Assembly: GCA_017311185.1 (NCBI GenBank)
Contig: JAESUZ010004128.1
Coordinates: 496,001 to 560,000 of the forward strand
Source: Proteles cristata cristata
Lineage: Eukaryota > Chordata > Mammalia > Carnivora > Hyaenidae
Length of the DNA stretch: 64,000 bases
Direction: 5' to 3'
Shown here: piece after piece, positions 52,783 through 63,617 of the stretch
Layout of the letters: each line of letters opens with the position of its first letter
How positions within the stretch are numbered: position 1 is the first letter of the stretch
Position numbers and translations under genes: made by a program
Notes under the pieces: model-generated
Told to the model about the DNA's origin: nothing
The model's database searches: none
The model's input: the letters and a program-made list of their open reading frames with translations, nothing else

Positions 52783-53300
52783 GTACCTGTGCCTGAGTGC
52801 TCCCTGAGGGCCATCAGGGTCTCCTTTGGATCTTGTTTCTGACACCAGAACTTTTAAAAGACAAACTGAAGCATGTTGACATTTTGAAGGGTTTGTCCGA
52901 GTAGACATAGATTCCAATCAGGCAGTGCTGAACCGAACATGGCTTGGAGCACCCTGTGAACAGGAGTTGGGGGAAAGGCTTTTACAGAGCAGAAGCAGAG
53001 GCAAAGCAAGGGACTAGACACGTGGCCACAGCTTAAGCAGTGGCCTCAGTTCAGGAAACCTAGTTGGCTGTTTTGATTCGTGGCTCTTAAATTTTGTCTT
53101 CTGGAAGGATGCAAGTGCCTCCATGGGAATTGATCTGGCTTAGGTTTTGGTTTGCTTACGTAGGCTCCCGACGCCTGATGGCCATCTGGGTCTATTGAGG
53201 ACCAGCCGGCTGACACACGCGCTCGAAACAAATCAGGGGGTCAGACAGCGTCCAGGCAACGCTTGGCCATGCTCTGTTTCCTGCCCTTTGCCTCCTTCTA
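52783..53300. other. Unassigned DNA
   Basis: Holds the second copy of the 25-bp sequence at 52884-52908; no repeat recognised. Confidence 0.35.
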
Positions 53301-53318
53301 ATTAGGATCTGTGTTTCT

Positions 53319-53540
53319 TTTTATTTTTTTATTTTTTATTTATTTATTTTTTTTAGGAGAGAGAGAGACAGCGTGAGCAGGGGAGAGTCAGAGAGAGAGG
53401 GAGTCACAGACTGAAACAGGCTCCAGGCTCTGAGCTGGCAGTCAGCACAGAGCCCGAATTGGGACTCGAACCCACGAACCGTGAGATCATGACCCAAGCG
53501 AAAGTCGGACACTTAACCGACTAAGCCACCCAAGCGCCCC
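53319..53540 (-). mobile_element. Young felid SINE, minus strand
   Basis: Full-length youngest type with a perfect 16-bp duplication (taggatctgtgtttct) at 53303-53318 and 53541-53556. Confidence 0.97.
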
Positions 53541-53559
53541 TAGGATCTGTGTTTCTAAA

Positions 53560-53978
53560 GGTGGCGACTAAATGGTGGTCCCTAAAAGATAGGTCCACAT
53601 CAAATCCTCGGAATCTGTGAATGTTTCCTTATTCGGAAAAGGGTCTTTGCAGATGTTATTAAGTTAAGGATTTTGAGACAAGGAGATCATCTTCAGTTAT
53701 CCAGGTGGGCCCTAAATCCAATGACAAGGTGCTCATAAGGCATAGAGGTGGGAGGAGGATTGTGACCGTGGAGGTAGAGTTTGGAATACTGCAGCCACCA
53801 GAAGCTAGAAGAGGCAGGGACTAGATTGTGCCCCAGAGCAGAGTCTCGCTAACACCTTGATTTTAGATTTCTGGCCTCCAGAAAGGGGAAAGAATACATA
53901 TCTGGAACCTCTGGGGTTTTTTTAGCCTCCAAATTTGTAACAATTAGATACAGTTGTCCTAAGAAACTAATACAGTCA
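53560..53978 (+). mobile_element. MaLR-like LTR
   Basis: MaLR phrases in order: GAATCTGTGAATGTTTCCTT, GGGTCTTTGCAGATGTTATT, TCCAGGTGGGCCCTAAATCC, AACACCTTGATTTTAGATTT, CTGGCCTCCAGAAAGG, CCTAAGAAACTAATACAG at the terminus. Confidence 0.7.
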
Positions 53979-53991
53979 AAGTCCGTTTCTT

Positions 53992-54212
53992 TCTTTCTTT
54001 TTTTTTTTTTACAGTTTATTTATTTTTGAGATAGAGAGAGACAGAGCATGAGTGGGGAGGGGCAGAGAGAGAGGGAGACATAGAATCTGAAACAGGCTCC
54101 AGGCTCTGAGTTGTCAGCACAGAGCCCAACACAGGGCTCGAACCCACGAATCGTGAGATCATGACCCGAGCCGAAATTGGACGCTTAACTGACTGAGCCA
54201 CCCAGGCACTCC
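53992..54212 (-). mobile_element. Carnivore SINE, minus strand
   Basis: Complete element ending GAGCCACCCAGGCACTCC. AAGTCCGTTTCTT / AAGTCCTTTTCTT flank it. Confidence 0.94.
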
Positions 54213-54214
54213 AG

Positions 54215-54680
54215 AAGTCCTTTTCTTAGTCTGAAGCAGTGCTTCTCTACGGTTTCCTCATTTTTGCCGAATTCAAGAGAAAGAAAAAAAAAATCAGGCC
54301 AAAATTTAAAGTGAATTTAGTTTCTCCCTAACAAAAGAAGCTGAATACTAAAAATGTTGGCAGATAGGGTTGAGTCATTATGGGTCACAGATCACTGTAA
54401 TGTCTATGGTTTTCTCAACTTCAAGAACCATTTTGCCACAATATTATCTCCCCAGTTTCCATTGAATGTACAAGCTCTAAAAATATAGGAAATGAGTAAA
54501 AAGGAGAAAATTACTGGAGAAGGAAGCATTGACTATGTAGACAGAAATCAGTGGAAATTTAGGCCAACTAATCTTTTATTTTAAGAAAGGTCTATTTGGA
54601 GAAAAAGCTATTAAAAGTCAGTTTGCAACCTTTTGGTCAAATTACAAAAGTTTCCTGAGAATAAAAGTTATTAAAAAGAA
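54215..54680. other. AT-rich unassigned DNA
   Basis: No recognised feature. Confidence 0.35.
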
Positions 54681-54683
54681 TGT

Positions 54684-54684
54684 G

Positions 54685-54732
<48 letters not shown>
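54684..54732. repeat. (TA)n microsatellite
   Basis: Alternating TA with single G/C interruptions adjoining the SINE tail; prone to length change and cruciform formation. Confidence 0.95.
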
Positions 54733-54737
54733 GTTAC

Positions 54738-54943
54738 ATATTTAATGTTTATTTATTTTTGAAAGACAGAGTGTGAGCTGGGGAGGGGCAGAGAGAGAGA
54801 GAGAAAGAGACCAGAAACCGAGGCAGGCTCCAGGCTCTGAGCTGTCAGCACAGAGCCCGACGCAGGGCTTGAACCCATGAACTGGGAGATTGTGACCTGA
54901 GCCGAAGTCGGATGCTTAACCGACTGAGCTACCCAGATGCCCC
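54738..54943 (-). mobile_element. Carnivore SINE, minus strand
   Basis: Complete element ending GAGCTACCCAGATGCCCC; the flank AAAAAGAA recurs immediately after the head. Confidence 0.93.
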
Positions 54944-54944
54944 A

Positions 54945-55340
54945 AAAAGAACATTATATTGCAAATGAACTTTGATAGCAGTAGAATAGAGTACAGAGAA
55001 GTGTTTAAGTTTAGATAAAGCAGTAACTGAATGATATAGAGATAGTAAGTGCTAAGTAGGTTCTGGGCTGGGGCTTGGTTGATGGCTGGGGATGAGTAGC
55101 GGAGGAGGGTCAAGAGGACCTTCCTCGTATAAGGTGAGAGGTGGAGTGAAGGAGAGACACGGAACCCGTCAGGTCTCTTCATCTTGTGATAACAAATGGA
55201 CTAGAGCCCAAGGGAAGGAACAGCGTTGGGTCCATATTGCAGGGAGCATTGAATGCTAGGCCAGGAAGTCTGGACTTTGTTACATGGGTAATAGGTAGGG
55301 AGTACATATTCTTCCGCAATGTTTATATCCTAATCTCTTC
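54945..55340. other. Unassigned DNA
   Basis: No recognised feature. Confidence 0.35.
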
Positions 55341-55347
55341 TTTTTTA

Positions 55348-55574
55348 AAAAAAACTTTTTTTAATGTTTTATTTATTTCTGAGAGAGAGAGAGAGAGAGC
55401 GTGAGCAGGGGAGGGTCAGAGAGAGAGAGGGAGACACAGAATCTGAAACAGGCTCCAGGCTCTGAGTTTAGCTGTCAGCACAGAGGCCGCCGAGGGGCTT
55501 GAACCCGTGAACCGCGAGATCATGACCTGAGCCGAAGACGGACGCTCAACTGACTGAGCCACCCAGGCGCCCCC
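55348..55574 (-). mobile_element. Young carnivore SINE, minus strand
   Basis: Complete element ending GAGCCACCCAGGCGCCCC. CTAATCTCTT flanks both sides (55330 and 55574), inserted beside an LTR fragment. Confidence 0.95.
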
Positions 55575-55584
55575 TAATCTCTTG

Positions 55585-55755
55585 TTTTTATAAGGACACC
55601 AGTTATGTTGGATTAGGGCCCACCCTAAGGACCTCATTTTAACTTTTAATCACCTTTTTAAAGACCTTACCTCCAAGTCACATTCTGAGGTACTGGGGAT
55701 TGGGACTTCATCATGGGAATTTTAGAGGGAAAGACACAATTTGGCCCAGAGCAAT
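55585..55755 (-). mobile_element. MLT1/MaLR-like LTR fragment, antisense
   Basis: Plus strand: TTGGATTAGGGCCCACCCTA, GGACCTCATTTTAACTTTTA, ACATTCTGAGGTACTGGGGA, AAAGACACAATTTGGCCCA, the complement of the LTR 5' half. Confidence 0.75.
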
Positions 55756-55963
55756 AGTTATATAAATCAATTTTATGCCAGAGGTTTAACTTCTTATGTG
55801 TGAGTTTTTAATATATTTCCCCTAAGAATAAGTATAAATTCAATCTTTTAATATTTTCATTTTCTTCCTCTCAGTATCTGTACTCTTGACACATTGATAC
55901 AAAACTCAAGATATTTTCAGACTCAACATATAAGAAAGTGACAGTAGAATAAAATTTCTTCTG

Positions 55964-56180
55964 GGGCGCCTGGGTGGCTTAGTCGGTTAAGCGTCTGACT
56001 TTCGCTTAGGTCGTGATCTCGCGGTTTGTGGGTTCGAGCCCCGCGTCGGGCTCTGTGCTGACTGCCAGCTCAGAGCCTGGAGCCTGTTTCAGTTTGTGAC
56101 TCCCTCTCTCTCTGACCCTCCCCTGCTCACGCTGTCTCTCTCTCTCTCTCCTAGAAATAAATAAAACATTAAAAAATTTT
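55964..56180 (+). mobile_element. Young felid SINE, plus strand
   Basis: Full-length youngest type with CTAGAAATAAATAAAACATT tail. AATTTCTT flanks. Confidence 0.96.
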
Positions 56181-56184
56181 TTTT

Positions 56185-56845
56185 AATTTCTTCCTCTCTT
56201 CTCTAAGCTTCATAATGAATAAAACTAGTGTTTTTAACTATTTGTAAAAATGGCAGCTTAATATATCCTTTGTTTAAATATGGTAATCAAAGGTATTTTA
56301 TTATAATCAAAAGAACTGAAATTGAATTCCTTGAGCTTTATCAAGTTTAATTTTTGTTTAATTCATCGAAATATAAATTATCCATGGAACTCTCACCTGT
56401 TCTGGTTTATTATTTTCTCTACTCTGACCAAAAATACACATACAGTATATGCTTCAGTTTGAATAATTTCTAGATCTACCAACGACGTTCGCTTCCTTTC
56501 TGTAGCATGACATTAAGCATTCATTTTTATGATAAAGTATGATATTCAAAAAATATCTTGAAGATGAAGCCCCAGGCCCCTTTTCACTATCAGACCTAGT
56601 AGGATAATGAGATGTGTGTTGGTGTGGGTCAGTGAAAGCCCTGTTTCTCTGAGTGCCTCAGGAAAAAAATTCTGCATGAATAAAGTGAAAAATTTCTTGA
56701 TTTCTCCACTTGGTTTACTTTGAAACCTGGCCAGTGAATAAACACATTTACCTGATGGCAGTAAGAAGTCATTCTTACTACTTACTACTTATTTTAGGGA
56801 GGTTATAGTCCAGATATTAGCTCTTTGAGATATAAAAGAGAAGTT
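56185..56845. other. AT-rich unassigned DNA
   Basis: No recognised feature. Confidence 0.35.
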
Positions 56846-56847
56846 TA

Positions 56848-57052
56848 GGGGCACCTGGGTGGCTCAGTTGGTTAAGGATCCAACTTCAGCTCAGGTCATG
56901 ATCTCATGGCTCGTGGGTTCCAGTCCCAGGTTGGGCTCTGTGCTGATAGCTCAGAGCATGGAGCCTGCTTCAGATTCTGTCTCGGTCTGTCTCTGCCCCT
57001 CCTCTGCTCATTCTCTCTCTCTCTTAAAATAAATAAACAATTAAAAAAATAA
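56848..57052 (+). mobile_element. Carnivore SINE, plus strand
   Basis: Head GGGGCACCTGGGTGGCTCAG, tail TAAAATAAATAAACAATT; TAAAAGAGAAGTT occurs on both sides. Confidence 0.95.
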
Positions 57053-57179
57053 ATAAAAGAGAAGTTAAAAGATTGGGTGTTGGAATTTAGTCCTACCAAA
57101 CAGGTTAAATGAGTGGTTCTTTGGCCACGTATGAAGACCATTGTTAACTTCAGCCTTTGAAAATCTCCATAAAACTGTA

Positions 57180-57640
57180 ATCATCCTTCAGCCTGCCCTG
57201 AAACTTCCATCATCAAGGCTAGGAGTCACCTCTTACTCACAGAATATTTGGGGCCCTTTTCTCTCTTCCTTCACGTGACCTAGCTGTAGCATCTGACACA
57301 GTAAGCCGGGCCCTCTGCTTTGAAACTTTCTGCCCCTTAGTGTTGTCAGCTCTCCATAGATTTTTCCAACTACCTATCTGGAAACTTCCTTTCATTATTC
57401 ATTTTCCTCTTCCTAATCCATAAGTAGTATGTCCCTGGGATTCTGCCCTCAGCCTCCTTCACTTCGTACTGTTGGCCAACGGCATCAGTTCTCAGGACTG
57501 GCCTTTGTGTCCCATGTGGAGGACACCCACATCAGATCTCCAGTCCAGCCTCCACGCCAAACTCTAGAAAGATCGGTTTAACTGATTCCTTGACATTCCC
57601 AGCTGGTATTCCACATGAATTTCAAACTCCACACGCCCAT
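57180..57640 (+). mobile_element. L2 reverse-transcriptase-region remnant
   Basis: CTGGGATTCTGCCCTCAGCC, then ATCTCCAGTCCAGCCTCCAC and CACATGAATTTCAAACTCCA, the order seen in L2 around and after its RT YADD motif. The frame is broken and the YADD-equivalent is lost. Confidence 0.65.
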
Positions 57641-57644
57641 GTGA

Positions 57645-58176
57645 TTGGCACCAACAGGTGCATTGTGTCTAGACTTCCACGACTGCCATCAGAAAATAGA
57701 GCTCAGTTCTGCTCCAATATATTTTGCTAAAATCTTGATACTGGTAGGCATCAAGACAGAATAGGTTATAGCCTGCTTTCAAACTGACTTCCAGGAAGAA
57801 ATGTTACATGGACATTATATATGAAACTCAGAGCACAGTATAGAATACATTCTATTTCTTCCCCATTTCATCTTTATTCACATGGCAACTCACATCCCAT
57901 AACTAAGATATTAAGAAAAATGATAAGGGAGGATTTTAATATTTGTTTTTTCAGATGTATAGTTTGGATCCTTGTTTTTCTCAGAAATTTTTGACCTCTC
58001 GTGATATATGATATTGCTTACATTCCAGAATTCTGCACCTAATGTTTGTCCTCAAGGCACCCACCATGACATGAATATCAGAGGCACTGAGATTTATATT
58101 TTGTATCTCGATAGTGGAAACCAGTTTCCCTGTAGGTGGGGAATAAAAATAATGATATGAGGAAATTTAGGATATT
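57645..58176. other. Unassigned DNA
   Basis: No recognised feature. Confidence 0.35.
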
Positions 58177-58192
58177 GGAGGGCCATTTTTTA

Positions 58193-58344
58193 TTTTTTTA
58201 TTAAACAAATTTTTTAAATGTTTGTTTTTGAGAGATTGAGAGACAGTTCGTGAGCAGAGGACGTGGTAAGCGGTGGTGGGGAGGGACAGACAAAGAGAGA
58301 GACTGAATCTGAACCAGCCTCCAGGCTCAGAGATGTCAGCACAG
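58193..58344 (-). mobile_element. 5'-truncated SINE lacking its tRNA head
   Basis: Tail and GA body are present but the element stops at GATGTCAGCACAG, before the B-box and head. GGAGGGCCATTTTTTA (58177) and GGAGGGCTATTTTTTA (58345) form a 16-bp duplication, so the truncation occurred at insertion. Confidence 0.85.
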
Positions 58345-58389
58345 GGAGGGCTATTTTTTAAATTTAAAAATTTGTATTAAAATTTTTTC

Positions 58390-58428
58390 TGTCTCATCTC
58401 ATCTCATCTCATCTCATCTCATCTTAAA
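58390..58428. repeat. (ATCTC)n microsatellite at L1 tail
   Basis: Six to seven pentamer units, grown from the tail of the antisense L1. Confidence 0.95.
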
Positions 58429-60504
58429 TTCCCGTATAGGTAGCATACAGGGTTATATTAGTTTCAGGTGTACAATATAGTGAGTCAACAATCCATACAT
58501 CATGTAGTGCTCACAACAATGCACTCCTTAATCCCCATCACCTATTTCATGCATCCTCCCACCCACTCCCACCCACCTCTGGTAACCCTCAGTTCTCTAA
58601 AGTTAAGAGCCTGTGTCTAGGTTTCTCTCTCTCTGTCTCTCTCTCTCTGCCTTGCTTATTTGTTTTGTTTCTTAAATTCCATATGTGAATGAAATCATGT
58701 GGTATTTGCCTTTCTCTGACTGACTTATTTTGATTAGCTTTATATTCTCTAGCTCTATCCATGTTGTTGCAAATGGCAAGATTTTATTTTTTTTAATGGC
58801 TGAATAATATTCCATTGTATATGGTACCATATCTCCATCCATTCATCTATTGATAGACACTTGGGTTACTTCTATATCTTGGCCATTTAAAATAATTCTG
58901 CTATAAACATTGAGGTGAAAGTATCCCTTTGAGATAGTGTTCTTGTGGTGTTTTGTTTTGTTTTGTTTTTTGGTAAATACCCAGTAGTGTGATTGCTGGA
59001 TTGTAGGATAATTCTATTTTTAACTTTTTGAAGAAACTCCATACTGTTTTCCACAGTGGCTGCACAGCTTTGCATTCCCACTAATAGTGTACAAGGGTTA
59101 TGCTTTCTTTACATCTTCACCAACATCTATTGTTTCTTGAGATGTTGATTTTAGTCATTCTGATAGGTGTGAAGTTAGATCTCATTGTAGTTTTGATTTG
59201 CATTTCCCTAACGATGAGTGATGTTGAGCACCTTTTCATGTGTCTCTTGGCCATCTGTATGTCTTTGGAGAAATGTCTATTCATGTCTTCCACCCATTTT
59301 TAAATTGGATTATCTGCTTTTTGGTGTTGAGCTCTTTATATATTTTGGATGCTAACCCTTTATCAGGTAGGTAATATTCAAATATCTTCTCCCATTCCAT
59401 AGGTTGCCTTTTAGTGTTGTTGATTGTTTCCTTCACTGTGCAGAAGCATTTTATTTTGAGAGTCTCTATAGTTTATTTTTGCTTTTACTTCCCTTGCCTC
59501 AGGAGATATGGCTAGAAAAATGTTGCTACAGCTGATGTCAGAGACCTCACTACCTGTGTTCTCTTCTAAGATTTTTATGATTTCAGGTCTCACATTTAGG
59601 ACTTTAATCTGTTTTGAGACTATTTTTGTGCATATTGTAAGAAAGTGGCCCAGTTTCGTTCTTTTGCATGTAGCCAATCAGCTTTTCCAGCACCATTTGG
59701 TGATGAGTTTGTCTTTTTCTCATTGGGTATTCTTTCCTACTTTGTCAAAGGTTAACTGACCATATAATTGTGGGTTTATTTCTGGGTTTTCTATTTTATT
59801 CCATAGATCTATTTGTCTGTTTTGGGGCCAGTACCCTGCTGTTTTGATTACTACAGCTTTGTGATAGAACTTGAAATCTGGAATTATGATAGCTTCGGCT
59901 TTTCTTTTTTAAGATTGCTTGGGTTTTTTGAGGTTCCGTGGTTCCATATGAGTTTTAGGATTTTACATTCTCAATCTGTGAGAGTCACTGTTGGTATTTT
60001 GATACAGATTGCATTAAATGTGTAGATTGCTTTGTAGTTTGCTTTGACATTTTAACAGCATTTGTTCTTCCAATACATGAGCATTTCTGTGTGTTATCTT
60101 CAATTCTTTTATCAATGTTTTATAGTTTTCAGAGTACAGGTCTTTCACCTCTTTGGTTCGGTTTATTCCTAGGTATCGTAACTACTTTGAGTGCAATCGT
60201 AAATGGGATTTTTTTCTTAATTTCTCTTTCTGCTGCTTCATTGTTAGTGTATAGAAACACAACCGATTTCTGCATATTGATTCTGTATCTTGCAACTTTA
60301 CTGAATTCATTAATCAGTTCCAGCAGTTTTCTGGTGGAGTCTTTGGGTTTTCTACATAGACTATGTCATCAGCGGATAGAGAAAAAAGTTTTACTCTTCC
60401 TTCCCAGTTTGGACGCCTTTCATTTCTTTTTGTTGTCTGACTGCTGTGGCCAGGACTTCAGTACTATGTCGAATGACGGTGACGAGTGGACCTCCTAGTC
60501 TTGT

Positions 60505-60757
60505 TTCTTTTTTTTTTTTTTTATAGGAATTCTTTTTTTTCTTTTTTAATGTTTTATTTATTTCTAGGAGAGAGAGAGAGAGACAGCGTGAGCAGGGGAG
60601 GGTCAAAGAGAGAGGGAGACACAGACTCTGAAATAGGCTCCAGGCTCCGAGCCGGCAGTCAGCACAGAGCCCGATGCGGGGCTCGAACCCACAAACCGCG
60701 AGATCATGACCCAAGCGAAAGTCGGACACTCAACCGACTAAGCCACCCAGGCGCCCC
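60505..60757 (-). mobile_element. Young felid SINE in L1
   Basis: Full-length youngest type ending GCCACCCAGGCGCCCC. TCTTGTTTCT is present at both flanks (60499 and 60764) inside L1 ORF2 sequence. Confidence 0.96.
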
Positions 60758-60932
60758 TCCTTGTCTTGTTTCTGACCTTAGTGGGAAAACTCTCAGCTGT
60801 CCCCCATTGAGCACATTATTTGCTGTGGGTTTTTCATATGTGGCCTCTATTATGTTGAGCTACGTTTCCTCTAAACCTACTTTGTTGAGGGCTTTTATTA
60901 TGAATGGATGTTGTACTTTTCAAATGCTTTTC

Positions 60933-60981
60933 TTTTTTTTTTTAACATTAATTATATATGAGTGTGTACATACACACACAC

Positions 60982-61046
<65 letters not shown>

Positions 61047-61095
61047 TTTCTACAAATAGTTTATTGTCGAGTTGGTTTCCATATAACACCCAGTG
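60933..61095 (-). mobile_element. Tiny L1 insertion with possible 3' transduction
   Basis: Flanked by a perfect 14-bp duplication (ttcaaatgcttttc) at 60919-60932 and 61096-61109 in older L1. On the minus strand it holds only about 45 bp of L1 3' end, an (AAAG)17 tail, about 38 bp of non-L1 sequence and a final A-run. Confidence 0.85.
60982..61050. repeat. (CTTT)n microsatellite
   Basis: About 17 tetranucleotide units, originating as the AAAG-type tail of the small L1 insert. Confidence 0.97.
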
Positions 61096-61339
61096 TTCAA
61101 ATGCTTTTCAAAGGAGGGCCATTTTGAGAAGAAAGGAACTGAATACGTTTTGATAAAAGCTTAATTTATCATTTACCTCTTGGGCTGGAAGGAAAGCAGG
61201 AAGTATTTTGCTGATTTAAGAAAATAACTTTACCTCTGTATCAGCTTCTGGAAATGTATTAGTACACGATCACTTTATGTTTCTCCTCTTTCCGTGAAAG
61301 CTTCTTTTTCTCTCATATTTGCTTTCAAAGGGAAATACC

Positions 61340-62125
61340 CAGGCTTTTGCTCCTGGCCAAGGCAGAATGACTGGATGAATTTACCCTTCCAACCAAAGCC
61401 ACTAAGAAACTAAGAATGAATAAATAGTACTGAAGACATTGGACGTCAGCAACGAAGGGCACCAATGCCCAGGAGACGGGAAACAAATGATGTGGGCACT
61501 AGGGATGTCCTGGATTACTGCTTTGAGGAAGTTTTCAGGCTCTGGCTCAGGGATGGAAACTCAGGTAGATGATGGTGGTCATCCCTGAGGTGAGGAGATG
61601 AAGCAGGGGGCTTGGAGAGCCCACGGCAGGTGCAGTTTCCAGGGCTGAGTGCTGGAGAGGAAGAGCCACATAGAATGAGAATTTGAGGATCTTCAGAGGG
61701 TTCCTCTTGAGTGTTCAGCTGAGTACTGATGAGTGTACTCATCAGTAAGGAGACTAGCGGACGCTGGGGAAAGAACCACCCAAAGGATTAGAACAAACAG
61801 CCCTTGGAGCTTACAAAAGGCTGGGGTTAGCACCTGTTCTCAAAGGCCAGAGTGGGGGCACTTAACAACTCTCAAGATGTTGGGTATTCGGAACACAGAG
61901 GGTTTGGCCTCAGTATTGGGGAAAATGAATCCTAGACGACAACGTTGCTTTGGTTCTGCCTAACAAAGCTTAAAAGCAAGACCCAAAAGGATGAAACCAC
62001 AGATAATGTAAGTGTGTCCTGAACCAAACTCAAGAATAATTATGGAAATAAAAAAAATATCCTGGCACGCACGTAGGTAAAATCCACCCATTCTGGCATT
62101 CAATAAAAAATAACCAAAACTTATA
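61340..62125 (+). mobile_element. Old L1 5'UTR-like sequence
   Basis: TGACTGGATGAATTTACCCT, CAACCAAAGCCACTAAGAAA at the left and AATCCACCCATTCTGGCATT, CAATAAAAAATAACC at the right resemble the 5' region of old L1M elements. The middle is diverged. No promoter activity is implied. Confidence 0.5.
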
Positions 62126-62129
62126 AGTG

Positions 62130-62335
62130 TGTGCACTCTCTCTCTCTCTCCCTACACCATGTGTGGACAGCGTGGGAAGGTGGCCATCTACAAGCCAGAA
62201 GGAGACACCTCACCGCTAACTGAACGGCCAGCACGTGCTCTTGCACTTCCAGCCTCCAGAATGGTGAGAAATAAAGCCCTGTTGTTTAAGCCACTGGGTC
62301 TGTTGTATTTTGTCATGGCAACCTGACTGACAAAT
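62130..62335 (+). mobile_element. MaLR/MLT1-like LTR 3' part
   Basis: GAAGGTGGCCATCTACAAGC, CTTCCAGCCTCCAGAATGGT, GAGAAATAAAGCCCTGTTGT, TTAAGCCACTGGGTCTGTTG, GGCAACCTGACTGACAAAT in order, with its polyadenylation signal at 62270. Confidence 0.8.
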
Positions 62336-62339
62336 AAGA

Positions 62340-62890
62340 GTTTTCTGGGTTGTTTTTTTTTTTTTTTTTTGCTATTATAAAAAAATATTGCACCAAAACT
62401 CCTGGCACATTTATCTTTACACACTCATGCTGATAGTGTCACAACAGACATTCCCGGAAGTTCGCTGGCTTGTTTACGGCGCCTGCACACGTAACCTTGG
62501 AGTAGATATTTAGGCTGTTCTTTCTGGAAGTGCCTCTTTTGTGTTCCCATGTGCCACATTGATGTCATTCTGCAATGGTAAGGCCAAGTATTCCCACCAT
62601 AGCCTAGAATGTGCCTTCATATTTGGAACGACAGATCGATCAGGAACAGGTAGTCATCCTTCTGCTTTCTTCATAGGCGCACTACTGACGTATTTTGGTA
62701 GAAAATGCCTTGTGTGTGGTACTGGGCTGGGAAGCCTCCCCAGCACTAATACCGAGTCCCTGGGCACCAAACGCCAGAAGCACTCTGTCCCTAGCCATTG
62801 CAGTAGGCGCAAAAGTCCCAAGCAGTTTCAAAGATCCCTGAGGGGGTTCCTTCCCCCACTCCCAGAAACTCTGAAACATGTATCAAATTT
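62340..62890. other. Unassigned DNA with an 18-T run
   Basis: A 121-codon open frame at 62541-62906 has no recognisable domain. No repeat recognised. Confidence 0.35.
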
Positions 62891-62894
62891 AAAA

Positions 62895-63003
62895 TATTAT
62901 AATTAATGTTGTATGTAAGTGATGAATCACTGACTTGTACTCCTGAGATGAATACTGCACTGTATGTTAACTAAAATTTACATAAATATTTTCAAAAAGT
63001 AAA
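62895..63003 (+). mobile_element. Carnivore L1, about 110-bp 3' end
   Basis: GTGATGAATCACTGACTTGT, ACTCCTGAGATGAATACTGC, ACTGTATGTTAACTAAAATT then an A-rich end. Strongly 5'-truncated. Confidence 0.8.
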
Positions 63004-63325
63004 AAAAAGTATCATAAAGAGTTTGTGTCTTACAGCTTTGCTACCAATGAAAAGTTTTTTTCTATTATTGTGGTTAGTGGTGGTTGTGGCCATCATTGTG
63101 GTTAGTATCTGCAATCTTTCTTTGATTCTAATTCCACAATTCTCTTATAAGCAATCCTTCATTAATTTAGGTTAGAATCTCACATATAAATGGACTCGAT
63201 CCATAGCATCAAATTTATTAAAAGAAAATTTCAAATAAAAAGAACAACATAAGGAATATCCATGCACATTATTCAGATTTAAACAGTTTAACACTTTGCA
63301 GGATTAGGTAGAATTTTTAAAAAAA
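63004..63325. other. AT-rich unassigned DNA
   Basis: No recognised feature. Confidence 0.35.
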
Positions 63326-63332
63326 ATCTTCA

Positions 63333-63515
63333 GGGACTCCTGGGTGGCTCATTTGTTTGACTATCTGACTCTTGGTCTCAGCTCAGGCCATGATTTCATG
63401 GTGCATGGGTTTGAGCTCTGTGTCTGGCTCTGTGCTGACAGCATGGAGCCTGCTTGGGATTCTCTCTCACCTTCTCTCTCTGCCCTTCCCCTGCTCTCTC
63501 AAAATAAAAAAAATT
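63333..63515 (+). mobile_element. Older carnivore SINE, plus strand
   Basis: Head GGGACTCCTGGGTGGCTCAT, GACTCTTGGTCTCAGCTCAG, tail CTCTCAAAATAAAAAAAATT. Confidence 0.92.
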
Positions 63516-63617
63516 GTAAACATATTTTACTTTAGAAATATAACATGAAGTAGGGCCCCTCTGTGTTTACTTCACCAGCTATACTAATGTGTATCCTTTC
63601 CTCTATATTTATGATAG

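Larger units (their letters stand above)
58388..61130 (-). mobile_element. Carnivore L1 (3' UTR plus ORF2 3' half), antisense
   Basis: Starts with an (ATCTC)n tail microsatellite, then antisense L1 3'UTR (GGTTATATTAGTTTCAGGTG, CACTCCTTAATCCCCATCAC) and ORF2 (CCATACTGTTTTCCACAGTG, TTGATTTGCATTTCCCTAAC, TGTCATCAGCGGATAGAG). A minus-strand frame at 59411-59677 retains LNVRPEIIKILEEN, an ORF2 motif; many stops elsewhere. A SINE and a tiny L1 interrupt its right end. Inactive. Confidence 0.93.

Noticed and set aside
60486..61127. 213-codon plus-strand open frame
   Set aside because: It reads through a SINE, antisense L1 and a (CTTT)n repeat (poly Phe-Leu-Ser); it is a repeat artefact.
58388..61130. 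Active L1 or reverse-transcriptase gene
   Set aside because: Only the 3' part is present and the ORF2 frame is broken by many stops and two insertions.
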